Source: UBA6183 sp964545895
GTDB taxonomy: Bacteria; Bacteroidota; Bacteroidia; UKL13-3
DNA: 64,000 nucleotides
Reading direction: 5' to 3'
Assembly: GCA_964545895.1 (NCBI GenBank)
Contig: CAZJHS010000004.1
Location: 5,709 to 69,708 of the forward strand
Positions 19,178 to 26,913 of this stretch are shown in pieces (position 1 is the stretch's first letter; each line of letters begins with the position of its first letter). The notes under the pieces are model-generated. The model was given only the letters and a program-made list of their open reading frames with translations. It made no database searches and had not been told where the DNA came from. A program made the translations under genes and the position numbers.

Positions 19178-19207
19178 ATGACGATACTTACATATAGGTA
19201 TCGCCAT
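19178..19207 (-). terminator. Hairpin between graspetide precursor and maturation genes (attenuator-like)
   Basis: ATGACGATAC (19178-19187) and GTATCGCCAT (19198-19207) form a 10-bp stem with one G-U pair and a 10-base loop. No T-run follows on the minus strand, so it may stabilise the 3' end of the precursor message or mask the ATG at 19179 instead of acting as a full terminator. Confidence 0.5.
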
Positions 19208-19212
19208 ATAAC

Positions 19213-19539
19213 TTAAGAGATTAACTCGGGTTCAAAAGCTTCAATAATAACAGCAGTGANNNNNNNNNNATCTGGTTCTTGTACTACTGGGCTCAAGCAA
19301 CTTTCAACAAACTGCCAATTTGCTGGCTCTGTCCATTCCCATCCATTCTTTCCCATCTTACCTTCTCTAGAATCACTGTACCAATCAGTTCTATATGTTT
19401 TTTTCTCCGGTACATAAACACTTCGACTCTCACATGTAGCATATCTTTCTCCTCCTGTAATTGTACATAAATTAACTTTGATTTCATCGGCCGAAAGCTT
19501 TACAAAAAGCTTGGGATTTAATCTTTCCAATTTTTTCAT
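19213..19539 (-). CDS. Graspetide precursor peptide (interrupted by an assembly gap)
   Basis: About 108 codons as assembled. The leader MKKLERLNPKLFVKLSADEI is of the Bacteroidota RiPP type and ends in a Gly-Gly at residues 29-30 (TITGG), the expected cut site for a C39 peptidase. The core is rich in Ser/Thr, Lys and Asp/Glu (ESRSVYVPEKK, DWYSDSREG, ENEW-like acidic patches), the side chains used in graspetide cross-links, with Cys at 25, 36 and 81. Ten Ns interrupt it after about residue 90; frame and length beyond (TAVIIEAFEPELIS) depend on the unknown gap size. It is first gene of the leftward operon, preceded by the duplicated control region. Confidence 0.7.
   Translation of the reverse strand: MKKLERLNPKLFVKLSADEIKVNLCTITGGERYATCESRSVYVPEKKTYRTDWYSDSREGKMGKNGWEWTEPANWQFVESCLSPVVQEPDXXXXTAVIIEAFEPELIS
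19260..19269. other. Assembly gap (10 N)
   Basis: A run of exactly ten N, likely a scaffold placeholder and not a measured length. It falls inside the precursor gene. Confidence 0.98.
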
Positions 19540-19738
19540 TTCTCATTGCGGTTTATACTTCAAAACCTGCTAAAAATTTTAGGTTAAAAATAAATAATTA
19601 AAAACATTTACCAATAACCCATGTGCGCAATAGGGTGGGTGGTAAAATTTATTACTCAATTTTCGTAGCAAAAAATGTAATGTACAATAGAAGAAATTCT
19701 ATTGGCCAAAGAAAAATAGAAAAAGTTCTATTGCGGTT
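19540..19738 (-). repeat. Duplicated precursor control region, left copy
   Basis: 199 bases upstream of the graspetide precursor, about nine in ten identical by eye to 25993-26191 and of the same total length (two compensating one-base indels). Invariant blocks include CAAAACCTGCTAAAAA, ACCAATAACCCATGTGCG and CAATTTTCGTAGCAAAAAAT. It carries two palindromic sites at its right end and stops exactly at the tolC junction. It should contain the promoter and about 130-base leader of the precursor gene. Confidence 0.92.
19685..19733. promoter_or_regulatory. Tandem palindromic operator pair, left copy
   Basis: Site 1 is CAATAGAA-GAAA-TTCTATTG (19685-19704). Site 2 is AATAGAA-AAAG-TTCTATT (19715-19732). 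Their centres are 29 bases apart, about three helical turns. The same pair occurs at 26138-26186. A dimeric LuxR-type regulator is the expected binder; the adjacent response regulator gene is the candidate. Confidence 0.7.
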
Positions 19739-20131
19739 TCCGCTTAGCCTATCAAACCTATTTATATTGCTGCTTGCTGTAAATGTTCCACCTGTAGCTG
19801 AAATTTTTTGGCTAAGGCTCGCACCTAAATTGCTGTATGCTTGTTCTACAGTTGTAAACTTAATGGTACCATCAGGTTGGGTAACGCTGGTTATACTGTT
19901 GTTGTAACCAGGCAGGTTTGCATTTAAGTTAACCTGAGGAAACAATTGTGCGCGTTGTAACTTAAATGTTTGGGTTGAGATTTCGTACGTATTTTTATTA
20001 AGAGTTGCTTGTATGCTTTGTTCTTGTGCAAGTTTTATGGCTTGTGATAAGTTTAAAGTTGTTTGGGCTGATGAATAATAAGGAACACAGAATGCCAACA
20101 ATAGCATTAATCTAATGATAACAATGTGCAT
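19733..20131 (-). pseudogene. Truncated tolC (5' third only)
   Basis: From ATG 20131, 8 bases after the lanB stop, it encodes a signal peptide (AFCVPYYSSAQ) and about 110 residues that match the intact TolC at 14563-16026 almost residue for residue (IQATLNKNTYEIS, GTIKFTTVEQAYS, SSNINRFDRLSGNR). Homology ends abruptly at 19733-19738. The frame then runs into the control region and stops at 19652, giving a foreign tail (TFSIFLWPIEF...). Without the rest of the barrel and helices it cannot form a channel. The break shares GCGGTT with the control region. Confidence 0.9.
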
Positions 20132-20138
20132 ATTTAGA

Positions 20139-23100
20139 TTACCTTGCTTTTGCATATTTTGCTTTGGCTAATGCAGAGGTGTAATATTTCTGAAGCAATT
20201 GATAAATCATAAACTCTTCAAATCGTTGGTTCGAGTTGAAAAAACGGTTGACAAACATGTGTACATAGCTTGGTATTAATTCATCAATGTGTTTACCATT
20301 TTTTGCTTGTTGAATATTTTTTACTAGAGGTTGTAATTGTTGCTTTTGCTTTTTGTAAATAGTTAGCACGTCTTTAAAAAATGGGGCAACCTTTAACTTT
20401 TCGGGTATATTTCCGTTGTTCAATTGTTCAATATTTGCTGAATTGTTTCTGAAGTTATCTTTTATTCTATCCCTCAGCATTTGTGATTGTTGAAGCCCGA
20501 ACTCCCTTGCAAATGCATAAGCACTTTGCTCTATCAAGATTAAACGTTTTTCGCTGTTATAATCAAAAGCATCAAACAAATTTATTACACCAAGCAAACC
20601 TACCAAAAATCGGTGTGTGTGTAACTGGTCTGTTTTAATTAATTTCAGGAGTTCTAAAGTTATTTGTGAATTGATATGAAAAACTGATTCTGATCCATCC
20701 ATTGTTTTATGTCCGTATCGTTCCAATTCTCGTTGGTAAGTATCTGTCTGTATTTTCCAGATTATTCCTTGTTTAACAAGTAATGCTAGCTCCTTTTTAA
20801 CAACTGTGTTTAAAGTGGTAAAATCCGTTTTGTGGGTCAATTGAAATCGTAAACGAATGTGATTTTTCGGGTCAGTATAGCGTATGAAAAACCACTTATT
20901 TATAACGCCTTCTTTTTGCAGTTTATGAGTTATTTTATCAATCTGTTGAATGAGCACTTTGTCTGCCGTTTTAGTTCCAGTATAAAGTTTAAAATACACC
21001 CATTCGCTGTAAGGTTCAAAGGTTCGTTGTACTTTAGCTTGTGTAGTTTTCTTTTGGTTGCTAACATTTTTTATTACTTCTATCTTATCAGCTTGTTTTA
21101 CAAATGGTATAATAATTTCATTTGTATAACCATTGCCGTTTTCATCTTTAACCAATAAGTTGTTTTCAGTAAACAAGCACTCCGTAAGTTTAACAGTAGT
21201 ATATTTTTTTGCAACATCCAATAAAATGTCTCTGCATAGTTGATTTGTTAAATCTAACAACAATTCATTATCGCCCTCACTTAAAAATACTTTTTCAGGT
21301 AAGTTATATTCTTTAATCAAGTTAGCAAACATCGGGTTGAGTTGTTCCGGCTTGGCTTTTTGTATGGCCTTTAGCTCTGCCGATTGCACATTCCAATAGG
21401 CAGGTGACAGTATGATATTTTTATAGGTAATACGTGGCAAAAATTTTTCACCACCTAAAAAGCTCCAACTCCAGCCTAAATATGTTTTAATACCTTGATG
21501 CTGCAAATCACATAAAAAATGATAAATGGGTAAACCCATCGCTGAATAATTATGTGCATTGGCCATACGTGGCAATACTTCTTTATTTAATCGCTTTGAA
21601 CGCAAAATAACCTTATCATTTTTAACGCTTACCATCAAGTCATTCACTTGTATTTGTTGCTCATGTGGCAAGGTGCTAATAGCTAAGTATGGTATTTCGT
21701 ATTCACGGTAATGTGGGCGTGTCAAAATATTGCCCAAACGCCCTTCCGAAATATGAACAATTTCGGCAAATACTTTATCGGGTTGTAAGGCTTCTTCTTT
21801 CTTTGCTATGTCAACACACAAATCGGCTATGCTTTTATCTAAATGACCAAATCTACCGGGTAATATAGTTGCATTATTACTCATTCCGCCCCAAACTATT
21901 TTTGTAACTTCACCCTCTTGCAACAGCTCACCCATAAAGGCCATTGTATCTGGCAAACGTTGTTGGCTACTTTTAAATGGTTTTATATTATCATCAGTTA
22001 GTTCTATTTCAGTTAGGTTATCTTTTTGTGCTCGCACATACAAATCAAACCTAAATTTTGCATGGGCATCCCATAGCATGTTATTTTTATTGCTGCTGCG
22101 GTATTCGGTTTCGCTTATTGCATTTTTATAATTAATGCCAATATCGGTATCTAATAATTCTAGTAATGGGATTTCTGCTTCTTCGTACCGTTCATAAAAG
22201 GCGCGTTTAAATTTGGTAAGTGTATTTTGGCTTTCATCAAATGCACTTAATCTATCCAATACTTCGGCCGCTTCTAATATTTGATTAGGAATTTCTTGAT
22301 TAATATTCGATTGAATACGTTCTTTAAGTGTATCAACTTGAATAAACTTACTTTCGTTAATGGCAGTTGTAAAGTATGATGCTAATATCTCTTTTATGCT
22401 TGCCGTCTTTTTTATTATTGACTCGTTTGAAGCTAAAATTGCATTAACCTCGGTTGGCAAATTTTCATATAGCTTAAACTGACTGAGCTTGTTAAACAAT
22501 ACGGTTTGGTATTCTTCGCCACTCACGTTTGGGTAAAGTTCATTAATAAGTATCTGGCTTGTAATTAGTTCGCTTAGGTATTGTGTTGCTTCTGCTTTAT
22601 CAAAACCAAATTCAGCAATGATATTTATACATTGTCTGTAGCTCAGTCCTTTTGCGCTTTTTTTAATCAGTTTACTAAGCACCACATTATCATCAATGTT
22701 TACCAAATGAAAAACAGTACGAGAATTAAGCGTTCTAAACTCATGATACCGCCACTTTTGGCCTACCAAATACAAGCTGGTATTAGGGTAATAAATTAAT
22801 TCTTCAATCAGTGTTTCATCCTTGCACAAATCATGATATACATTTGCCAAATAATCCATATCCAAACGCAAGCTGGGTTTTGGAGTGCAGGATATGTTCA
22901 TAACCGTTTCTTCGCTTGTTATTGGTAGAGTATGAAGCCCTGCAAATAAACCGTAAGGGGTGCAGCGGGTGCAGGCACGGGTATAGTATTTCAAGAGACT
23001 TTTTTGCAGCTTATCATCTGGCTTATCTGTTGGTTTAAGCTTGTGCAATTGGGCATGCAATACAGGCGATGCAATAAAAAGCGTATTGTTTAATGTGGGC

Positions 23101-23198
23101 TTTTCAAAGGACTCTTGAGTAGCGGGTTTGTTTAATACATTTATTGGTAAAAGTGGAGTTCTGATGATTGCTCCGTTACTTTCATACTGCTGTTTCAT
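20139..23198 (-). CDS. lanB: Class I lanthipeptide dehydratase LanB (full length)
   Basis: 1,019 residues, the usual length of a fused LanB. It dehydrates Ser/Thr of the precursor by glutamylation from glutamyl-tRNA followed by elimination, in the cytoplasm. The glutamylation domain has the hallmark RACTRCTPYGLFAGLHTLPI near residues 75-95 and LRLDMDYLANV; the C-terminal elimination domain (SpaB/thiopeptide type) has EWVYFKLYTG, KWFFIRYTDPKNHIRLRF and a C-terminal NRFFNSNQRFEEFMIYQLL. It lies between lanC (9 bases upstream) and the broken tolC. No sign of damage. Confidence 0.95.
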   Translation of the reverse strand: MKQQYESNGAIIRTPLLPINVLNKPATQESFEKPTLNNTLFIASPVLHAQLHKLKPTDKPDDKLQKSLLKYYTRACTRCTPYGLFAGLHTLPITSEETVMNISCTPKPSLRLDMDYLANVYHDLCKDETLIEELIYYPNTSLYLVGQKWRYHEFRTLNSRTVFHLVNIDDNVVLSKLIKKSAKGLSYRQCINIIAEFGFDKAEATQYLSELITSQILINELYPNVSGEEYQTVLFNKLSQFKLYENLPTEVNAILASNESIIKKTASIKEILASYFTTAINESKFIQVDTLKERIQSNINQEIPNQILEAAEVLDRLSAFDESQNTLTKFKRAFYERYEEAEIPLLELLDTDIGINYKNAISETEYRSSNKNNMLWDAHAKFRFDLYVRAQKDNLTEIELTDDNIKPFKSSQQRLPDTMAFMGELLQEGEVTKIVWGGMSNNATILPGRFGHLDKSIADLCVDIAKKEEALQPDKVFAEIVHISEGRLGNILTRPHYREYEIPYLAISTLPHEQQIQVNDLMVSVKNDKVILRSKRLNKEVLPRMANAHNYSAMGLPIYHFLCDLQHQGIKTYLGWSWSFLGGEKFLPRITYKNIILSPAYWNVQSAELKAIQKAKPEQLNPMFANLIKEYNLPEKVFLSEGDNELLLDLTNQLCRDILLDVAKKYTTVKLTECLFTENNLLVKDENGNGYTNEIIIPFVKQADKIEVIKNVSNQKKTTQAKVQRTFEPYSEWVYFKLYTGTKTADKVLIQQIDKITHKLQKEGVINKWFFIRYTDPKNHIRLRFQLTHKTDFTTLNTVVKKELALLVKQGIIWKIQTDTYQRELERYGHKTMDGSESVFHINSQITLELLKLIKTDQLHTHRFLVGLLGVINLFDAFDYNSEKRLILIEQSAYAFAREFGLQQSQMLRDRIKDNFRNNSANIEQLNNGNIPEKLKVAPFFKDVLTIYKKQKQQLQPLVKNIQQAKNGKHIDELIPSYVHMFVNRFFNSNQRFEEFMIYQLLQKYYTSALAKAKYAKAR

Positions 23199-23207
23199 TA
23201 GGTTAGG

Positions 23208-24401
23208 TTAGCTTAATAATAGGCAACGATCCCAAGAGGATTCAATTTTATTTGTGATAGTTGCCAAGCTAAAATACACTCCAATCACTCCTTCAAGGAT
23301 ACTTACATTGTTTTTCCATTCTTTTGTGTGTCTATCAAAGTCCTTGAATCCAGCGATACCATCGTCAAATTTTGAAAACTGTAACGTTATATTTAACCAA
23401 TATAACATTGAATCTTCAAATGTATTATGATTACTCCGATTAAACAGTTTATAGTAAAGATATGCTAATCCAATACTCCCATGACAGAAAGTAGGAGAAT
23501 CAATCAATGTACTTCTAAAGCTCTTACGGTCACAAGTTTTCAAAGCAATATCAAAGACTTTTGAACGCATATTAACATCATTTATCAAATCAGCCGTTTC
23601 CCAAAGGGTATTTGCTATTGAAAGGTCTCCATAACACCATGCAAGCCTTGACTGTACTATTTCTCCACCTTCCATTATATAACTAGGAAAAACACAATAT
23701 TGTTTTTCTTTTGAGTTAGCATTAGCTAATATGTAAGTTGCGGTTAAAGTCAACATCTCTTTTGCTTTTTCCTTTTGAACATTTGACAAGTAACAATATC
23801 TCAGAAACACCAAAATACTTGTAATACCATGTGCAAGACTGAAGTTTATCCATTGAGGATATAGTTTAGAAAACCAATAACACTCTTGATTAGAATGCTT
23901 TGTTTCAAAAAGATATTGTACCAATTGTTTTGAAAGTCCTTTTTTAAATAGTGGTCTATTATCAATGTCATTCAAACAAATTCCAATATTACCATACATG
24001 TAGTCCCAGTCGTTTATAATTAGGTTGTGTTTGAATTGAGATACTAAAATACGTTTAATAGCAGAAATAACGGTCACATCTATTGTGTAATACCTATGAA
24101 AAGAGTATCGGTAGTAAAACCAGAGGTAGCCACTAATTCCTTCCATAAAACTTGTATAAATATTGTCTTGTTCTAATAGTTTTCGTATACCTAAGTCAAA
24201 TACATTGATTGCCTTGGACAAAAAATTAGGATTATTTGTTTCCGTGTATTTTAGATAATAGTATAACGCTAAACCACCAGTACCACTGAAAAATGCGTAA
24301 TTATCTGACTTTTCATATTGAAATGAAGACAAAGCCTCCTCTATTTCAGATAATTTTTCTTCAATGCGAAAAAATAAATTTTCACGATCTAACTTATTCA
24401 T
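23208..24401 (-). CDS. lanC: Lanthionine cyclase LanC-like
   Basis: 397 residues. LanC adds Cys thiols to dehydrated residues to close (methyl)lanthionine rings. The alpha-toroid repeats are visible (FFSGTGGLALYYYL, SFMEGISGYLWFYY, CHGSIGLAYLYY, ILEGVIGVYFSL). Zinc ligands are present at WCYG (C256) and CHG (C306, H307), and the active-site His at AHG (H191). It overlaps the end of the upstream esterase-like gene by 8 bases and is followed by lanB, the normal class I pair. Confidence 0.93.
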   Translation of the reverse strand: MNKLDRENLFFRIEEKLSEIEEALSSFQYEKSDNYAFFSGTGGLALYYYLKYTETNNPNFLSKAINVFDLGIRKLLEQDNIYTSFMEGISGYLWFYYRYSFHRYYTIDVTVISAIKRILVSQFKHNLIINDWDYMYGNIGICLNDIDNRPLFKKGLSKQLVQYLFETKHSNQECYWFSKLYPQWINFSLAHGITSILVFLRYCYLSNVQKEKAKEMLTLTATYILANANSKEKQYCVFPSYIMEGGEIVQSRLAWCYGDLSIANTLWETADLINDVNMRSKVFDIALKTCDRKSFRSTLIDSPTFCHGSIGLAYLYYKLFNRSNHNTFEDSMLYWLNITLQFSKFDDGIAGFKDFDRHTKEWKNNVSILEGVIGVYFSLATITNKIESSWDRCLLLS

Positions 24402-25620
24402 TTTTTGTTGATGTACTTACTTTTTGGATTCTGATATTTATAATTCCATCAAATGCTGTTGACCATTTACCGCGATGCATGTTAGTCCCAAAAATCAAAG
24501 AACGATAAACCTGAGTTTCTAACGTTTTATCTTTTCTAAAATCAAAAAAGGCTATTTCACAATTTGGGATAAGTAAATGTGATTCTAAAACATTTTCATC
24601 AATTTTAAATTTAGCAACCTCCTCAATATTGTAAACTACCGTATCTGTGCAATATCCCATCATACCGCTTGTACTGGTTATTGCAAGCGAATAGGCCGAC
24701 TTGCCCATCTTATTGGAAATATATGAGCCGACTGGTCGAATTAAACTGTAATAAGTACTGTCTTCGTTATGATATAAGTTGCCCATATTTTTTGCATTGT
24801 GAAAATTAGCAGCTGAAATAATAATTTTTTCATTTGGAAACCGAGCCATTATCCATTCTATATTTGAAGCCATTACACTATCACGCCAATTAATGCTTTT
24901 ATATGAATAGCTCATTTCTTCAATGTTATGAATTGCTATATGTAAAGCAGCTCTTACATTTAACAGTAATTGTTTTATGTATGAAGCATTTGGGTGATTA
25001 AACACCTGCAGATTTTTCATGTAATGAATTGTAGCTGAATCAAGTTTATTCAAGTCTTCAAGCGTTAACGTAAACTCTTTTATACTTGTTGATTGTTCAT
25101 AATAAGAAATGATGTCTTTTAAATACATTTTTGCCAGTTGATTAGAAGTTTGTTTTAAAACCACATTCATTTCGTCTAAAAACAGATTAATTCTCACGGG
25201 TTGACAGTCTATGCCATAGTATTTGAATGATGGATTATCGGATAAAAAACGCTTAAATCCATTATATTGTGCAGATGACGAAAACTTTGTATCAGCTGTT
25301 TTTTTGAAAATTTGCAATGCCATTGCGTTGTCAAAATTCATCCTAACACTTTCCGTAAATCCTGATGCTTCACTTAACAAAAATGTATATCCATGCTTTT
25401 TATAAAGATATTCGATAAGCCGGGACTTCAACTCAAATGTAGCTCCATCACCGTGTCCCGCCTCGCCTAATAAAACAATACGTGAACTATTAAAAATACT
25501 ATCTAAATCGGCAATATTGTTAAAGTCATCAATACACACAGGCTTGTTTTGAAGCTCTACAACCTGGGCATTTAAGGTAATAGAGTAGAGCAGAAATAAC
25601 ATACAAAAAAAATTATTCAT
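24394..25620 (-). CDS. Secreted erythromycin-esterase-like protein in the lanthipeptide operon
   Basis: 408 residues with a signal peptide ending near LNAQ (residue 19), hence periplasmic or surface. The fold is that of EreA/EreB (Ere-like/ChaN superfamily): LGEAGHGDG holds the catalytic-type His (H56), LLSEASG a conserved Glu (E84), and SAANFHNAKNMG the C-terminal His motif. It lies between precursor and lanC and overlaps lanC, so it belongs to the pathway. Export rules out action on the cytoplasmic precursor before transport; late tailoring of the exported peptide or self-protection are possible. Hydrolysis of macrolides is not implied. Confidence 0.85.
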   Translation of the reverse strand: MNNFFCMLFLLYSITLNAQVVELQNKPVCIDDFNNIADLDSIFNSSRIVLLGEAGHGDGATFELKSRLIEYLYKKHGYTFLLSEASGFTESVRMNFDNAMALQIFKKTADTKFSSSAQYNGFKRFLSDNPSFKYYGIDCQPVRINLFLDEMNVVLKQTSNQLAKMYLKDIISYYEQSTSIKEFTLTLEDLNKLDSATIHYMKNLQVFNHPNASYIKQLLLNVRAALHIAIHNIEEMSYSYKSINWRDSVMASNIEWIMARFPNEKIIISAANFHNAKNMGNLYHNEDSTYYSLIRPVGSYISNKMGKSAYSLAITSTSGMMGYCTDTVVYNIEEVAKFKIDENVLESHLLIPNCEIAFFDFRKDKTLETQVYRSLIFGTNMHRGKWSTAFDGIINIRIQKVSTSTKNE

Positions 25621-25637
25621 TTTTTAGAGTTTATTTA

Positions 25638-25671
25638 AAAGGTATTTTCGACAAATGTCGAAAATACCTTT
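25638..25671 (-). terminator. Strong hairpin between lanthipeptide precursor and downstream genes
   Basis: A 16-bp perfect stem, 25638-25653 with 25656-25671 (core GGTATTTTCGACA), has the form of a partial terminator: on the minus strand it is followed by TTTTAAATAAA, a weak T-run. Placed right after the precursor stop, it probably lets most transcripts end after the precursor so that substrate exceeds enzyme. Confidence 0.75.
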
Positions 25672-25683
25672 GTTTTTTTGATA

Positions 25684-25992
25684 CTATCCCACAACTGGAG
25701 GAGCAGGCCAAAATCCTAATTCATCATCGGTATAAAATCTTTCCTCAATTAAATCGTAGAAACTATTATCGTCAGTTTCGTAGACAATATTGTCAAAATT
25801 TTGACCAGGTGATACTTTCGTGGGACATTTAACATCTTTGGAAACACAAGCAATATTTGTATTTCCACAAAGGTTGTCTGAAGTGTTAGTGCCAACTATT
25901 TGAACACCACCATTAATCATACTCATGCTTTTTTCCGACAGTCGTTCAATAGATTGCTTGTTTAATTCAAGTTTAATTTTTTTGATTTTCAT
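25684..25992 (-). CDS. lanA: Class I lanthipeptide precursor (LanA)
   Basis: 102 residues. The leader KIKKIKLELNKQSIERLSEK is the usual Bacteroidota class I type and ends in SMINGG (Gly-Gly 28-29). The core begins VQIVGTNTSDN and has three Cys (42, 49, 56) among Thr35, Thr37, Ser38, Thr45, Ser51, Thr58 and Ser61, allowing up to three rings. Unusually, about 40 more residues follow without Cys, rich in Asp/Glu and aromatic residues (NIVYETDDNSFYD, EERFYTDDELGFW) and ending PAPPVVG. Promoter and leader RNA lie in the duplicated 199-base region. Confidence 0.85.
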   Translation of the reverse strand: MKIKKIKLELNKQSIERLSEKSMSMINGGVQIVGTNTSDNLCGNTNIACVSKDVKCPTKVSPGQNFDNIVYETDDNSFYDLIEERFYTDDELGFWPAPPVVG

Positions 25993-26191
25993 TTTCTTCG
26001 CGGTTTATATATCAAAACCTGCTAAAAACTTTAGGTTAAAAATAAATAATTAAAGAATATTTACCAATAACCCATGTGCGCAATAGGGTGGGTGGTAAAA
26101 TTAATTACTCAATTTTCGTAGCAAAAAATGTAATGCACAATAGAAGAAGTTCTATTGATAAAAGAAAAATAGAAAAAGTTCTATTGCGGTT
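25993..26191 (-). repeat. Duplicated precursor control region, right copy
   Basis: 199 bases between the lanthipeptide precursor (leftward) and the response regulator (rightward), matching 19540-19738. A TACATTTT sequence on the minus strand next to the palindromes may be the -7 element, giving a leader near 130 bases for the precursor. The copy includes ACCC...GGGT arms that could form a weak leader hairpin. Confidence 0.92.
26138..26186. promoter_or_regulatory. Tandem palindromic operator pair, right copy
   Basis: Site 1 is CAATAGAA-GAAG-TTCTATTG (26138-26157). Site 2 is AATAGAA-AAAG-TTCTATT (26168-26185). The centres are 29 bases apart, as in the left copy. The pair lies 41 bases before the regulator start and about 145 before the lanthipeptide precursor start, so it could control both directions. 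Confidence 0.72.
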
Positions 26192-26226
26192 GTGCCTGTA
26201 AATATTTATCTATGTATTGCTTAAAT

Positions 26227-26910
26227 ATGAAAACAATAACCATTGTAGATGATAGCCATTTAGACTCAAATTTAATTAAAGCCTGGCTAGAAACAGATAA
26301 AACTTACCAAGTACACACAATATACTACAGTGGCATTGATGCCATTGCAAATGTGGAAGATATTAATACAGATTTTTGTTTAATAGATGCACACATGCCA
26401 CTGCTAAACGGGGTTAACACCACCACCATTTTGCTAAAACATAATTACAAAGGTAAACTTTTACTAATGAGTCATGCGTTTAGTTTAAAATGCATGGCAG
26501 AAGCTAAAAATGCAGGTGCGCATGGGTATTGCCATAAAGATAAAGAATCATTAATACATGCGTTAGTGAATGCAGAAAATAATATAGTAAGTTTTGATGA
26601 AAATTCTTTTGAAACTTGGAAGCAAAAATCGTCAACAAATAATTTGCATCACAAGGATAAAGACCCAAGAATTGATTTGCTAAATGCCCATCACCATAAA
26701 ATTTTATCATACAGTTGTAAAGGGTTAAGCACCGAAGAAATTGGGGAGTTAATGAACTTGAAAAAACACACGGTTGAACAATACCGCGCTGCCATGTTAC
26801 AATTACTCGAATTTAAAAGCCTAGCTCAGGCAACGGCTTGGGCAGTTGCTAATCACTTGGTAAAACCAGGGGATGTTTATACTCATCAACAAAACCCCAA
26901 TTTAGACTAA
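26227..26910 (+). CDS. LuxR-type DNA-binding response regulator
   Basis: 227 residues from ATG 26227 (MKTITIVDDS); an in-frame ATG 15 bases upstream is less likely. The receiver domain has the acidic pair VDD, the phospho-acceptor Asp in CLIDAHMP, Ser in LLMSHA and Lys in CHKD. The C-terminal HTH is of the NarL/LuxR type (LSTEEIGELMNLKKHTVEQY). No histidine kinase lies nearby, so its partner is elsewhere. It is divergent from the lanthipeptide precursor and two bases before the transporter gene, so it probably controls both operons and its own. Confidence 0.9.
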   Translation: MKTITIVDDSHLDSNLIKAWLETDKTYQVHTIYYSGIDAIANVEDINTDFCLIDAHMPLLNGVNTTTILLKHNYKGKLLLMSHAFSLKCMAEAKNAGAHGYCHKDKESLIHALVNAENNIVSFDENSFETWKQKSSTNNLHHKDKDPRIDLLNAHHHKILSYSCKGLSTEEIGELMNLKKHTVEQYRAAMLQLLEFKSLAQATAWAVANHLVKPGDVYTHQQNPNLD

Positions 26911-26913
26911 AAC

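Noticed and set aside
19293..19487. 64-codon frame overlapping the graspetide precursor in another phase
   Set aside because: Shadow of the precursor gene; it lacks a leader and Gly-Gly site.
24394..25620. Macrolide resistance gene
   Set aside because: Although Ere-like, it is secreted and embedded in a lanthipeptide operon; nothing shows macrolide as substrate.
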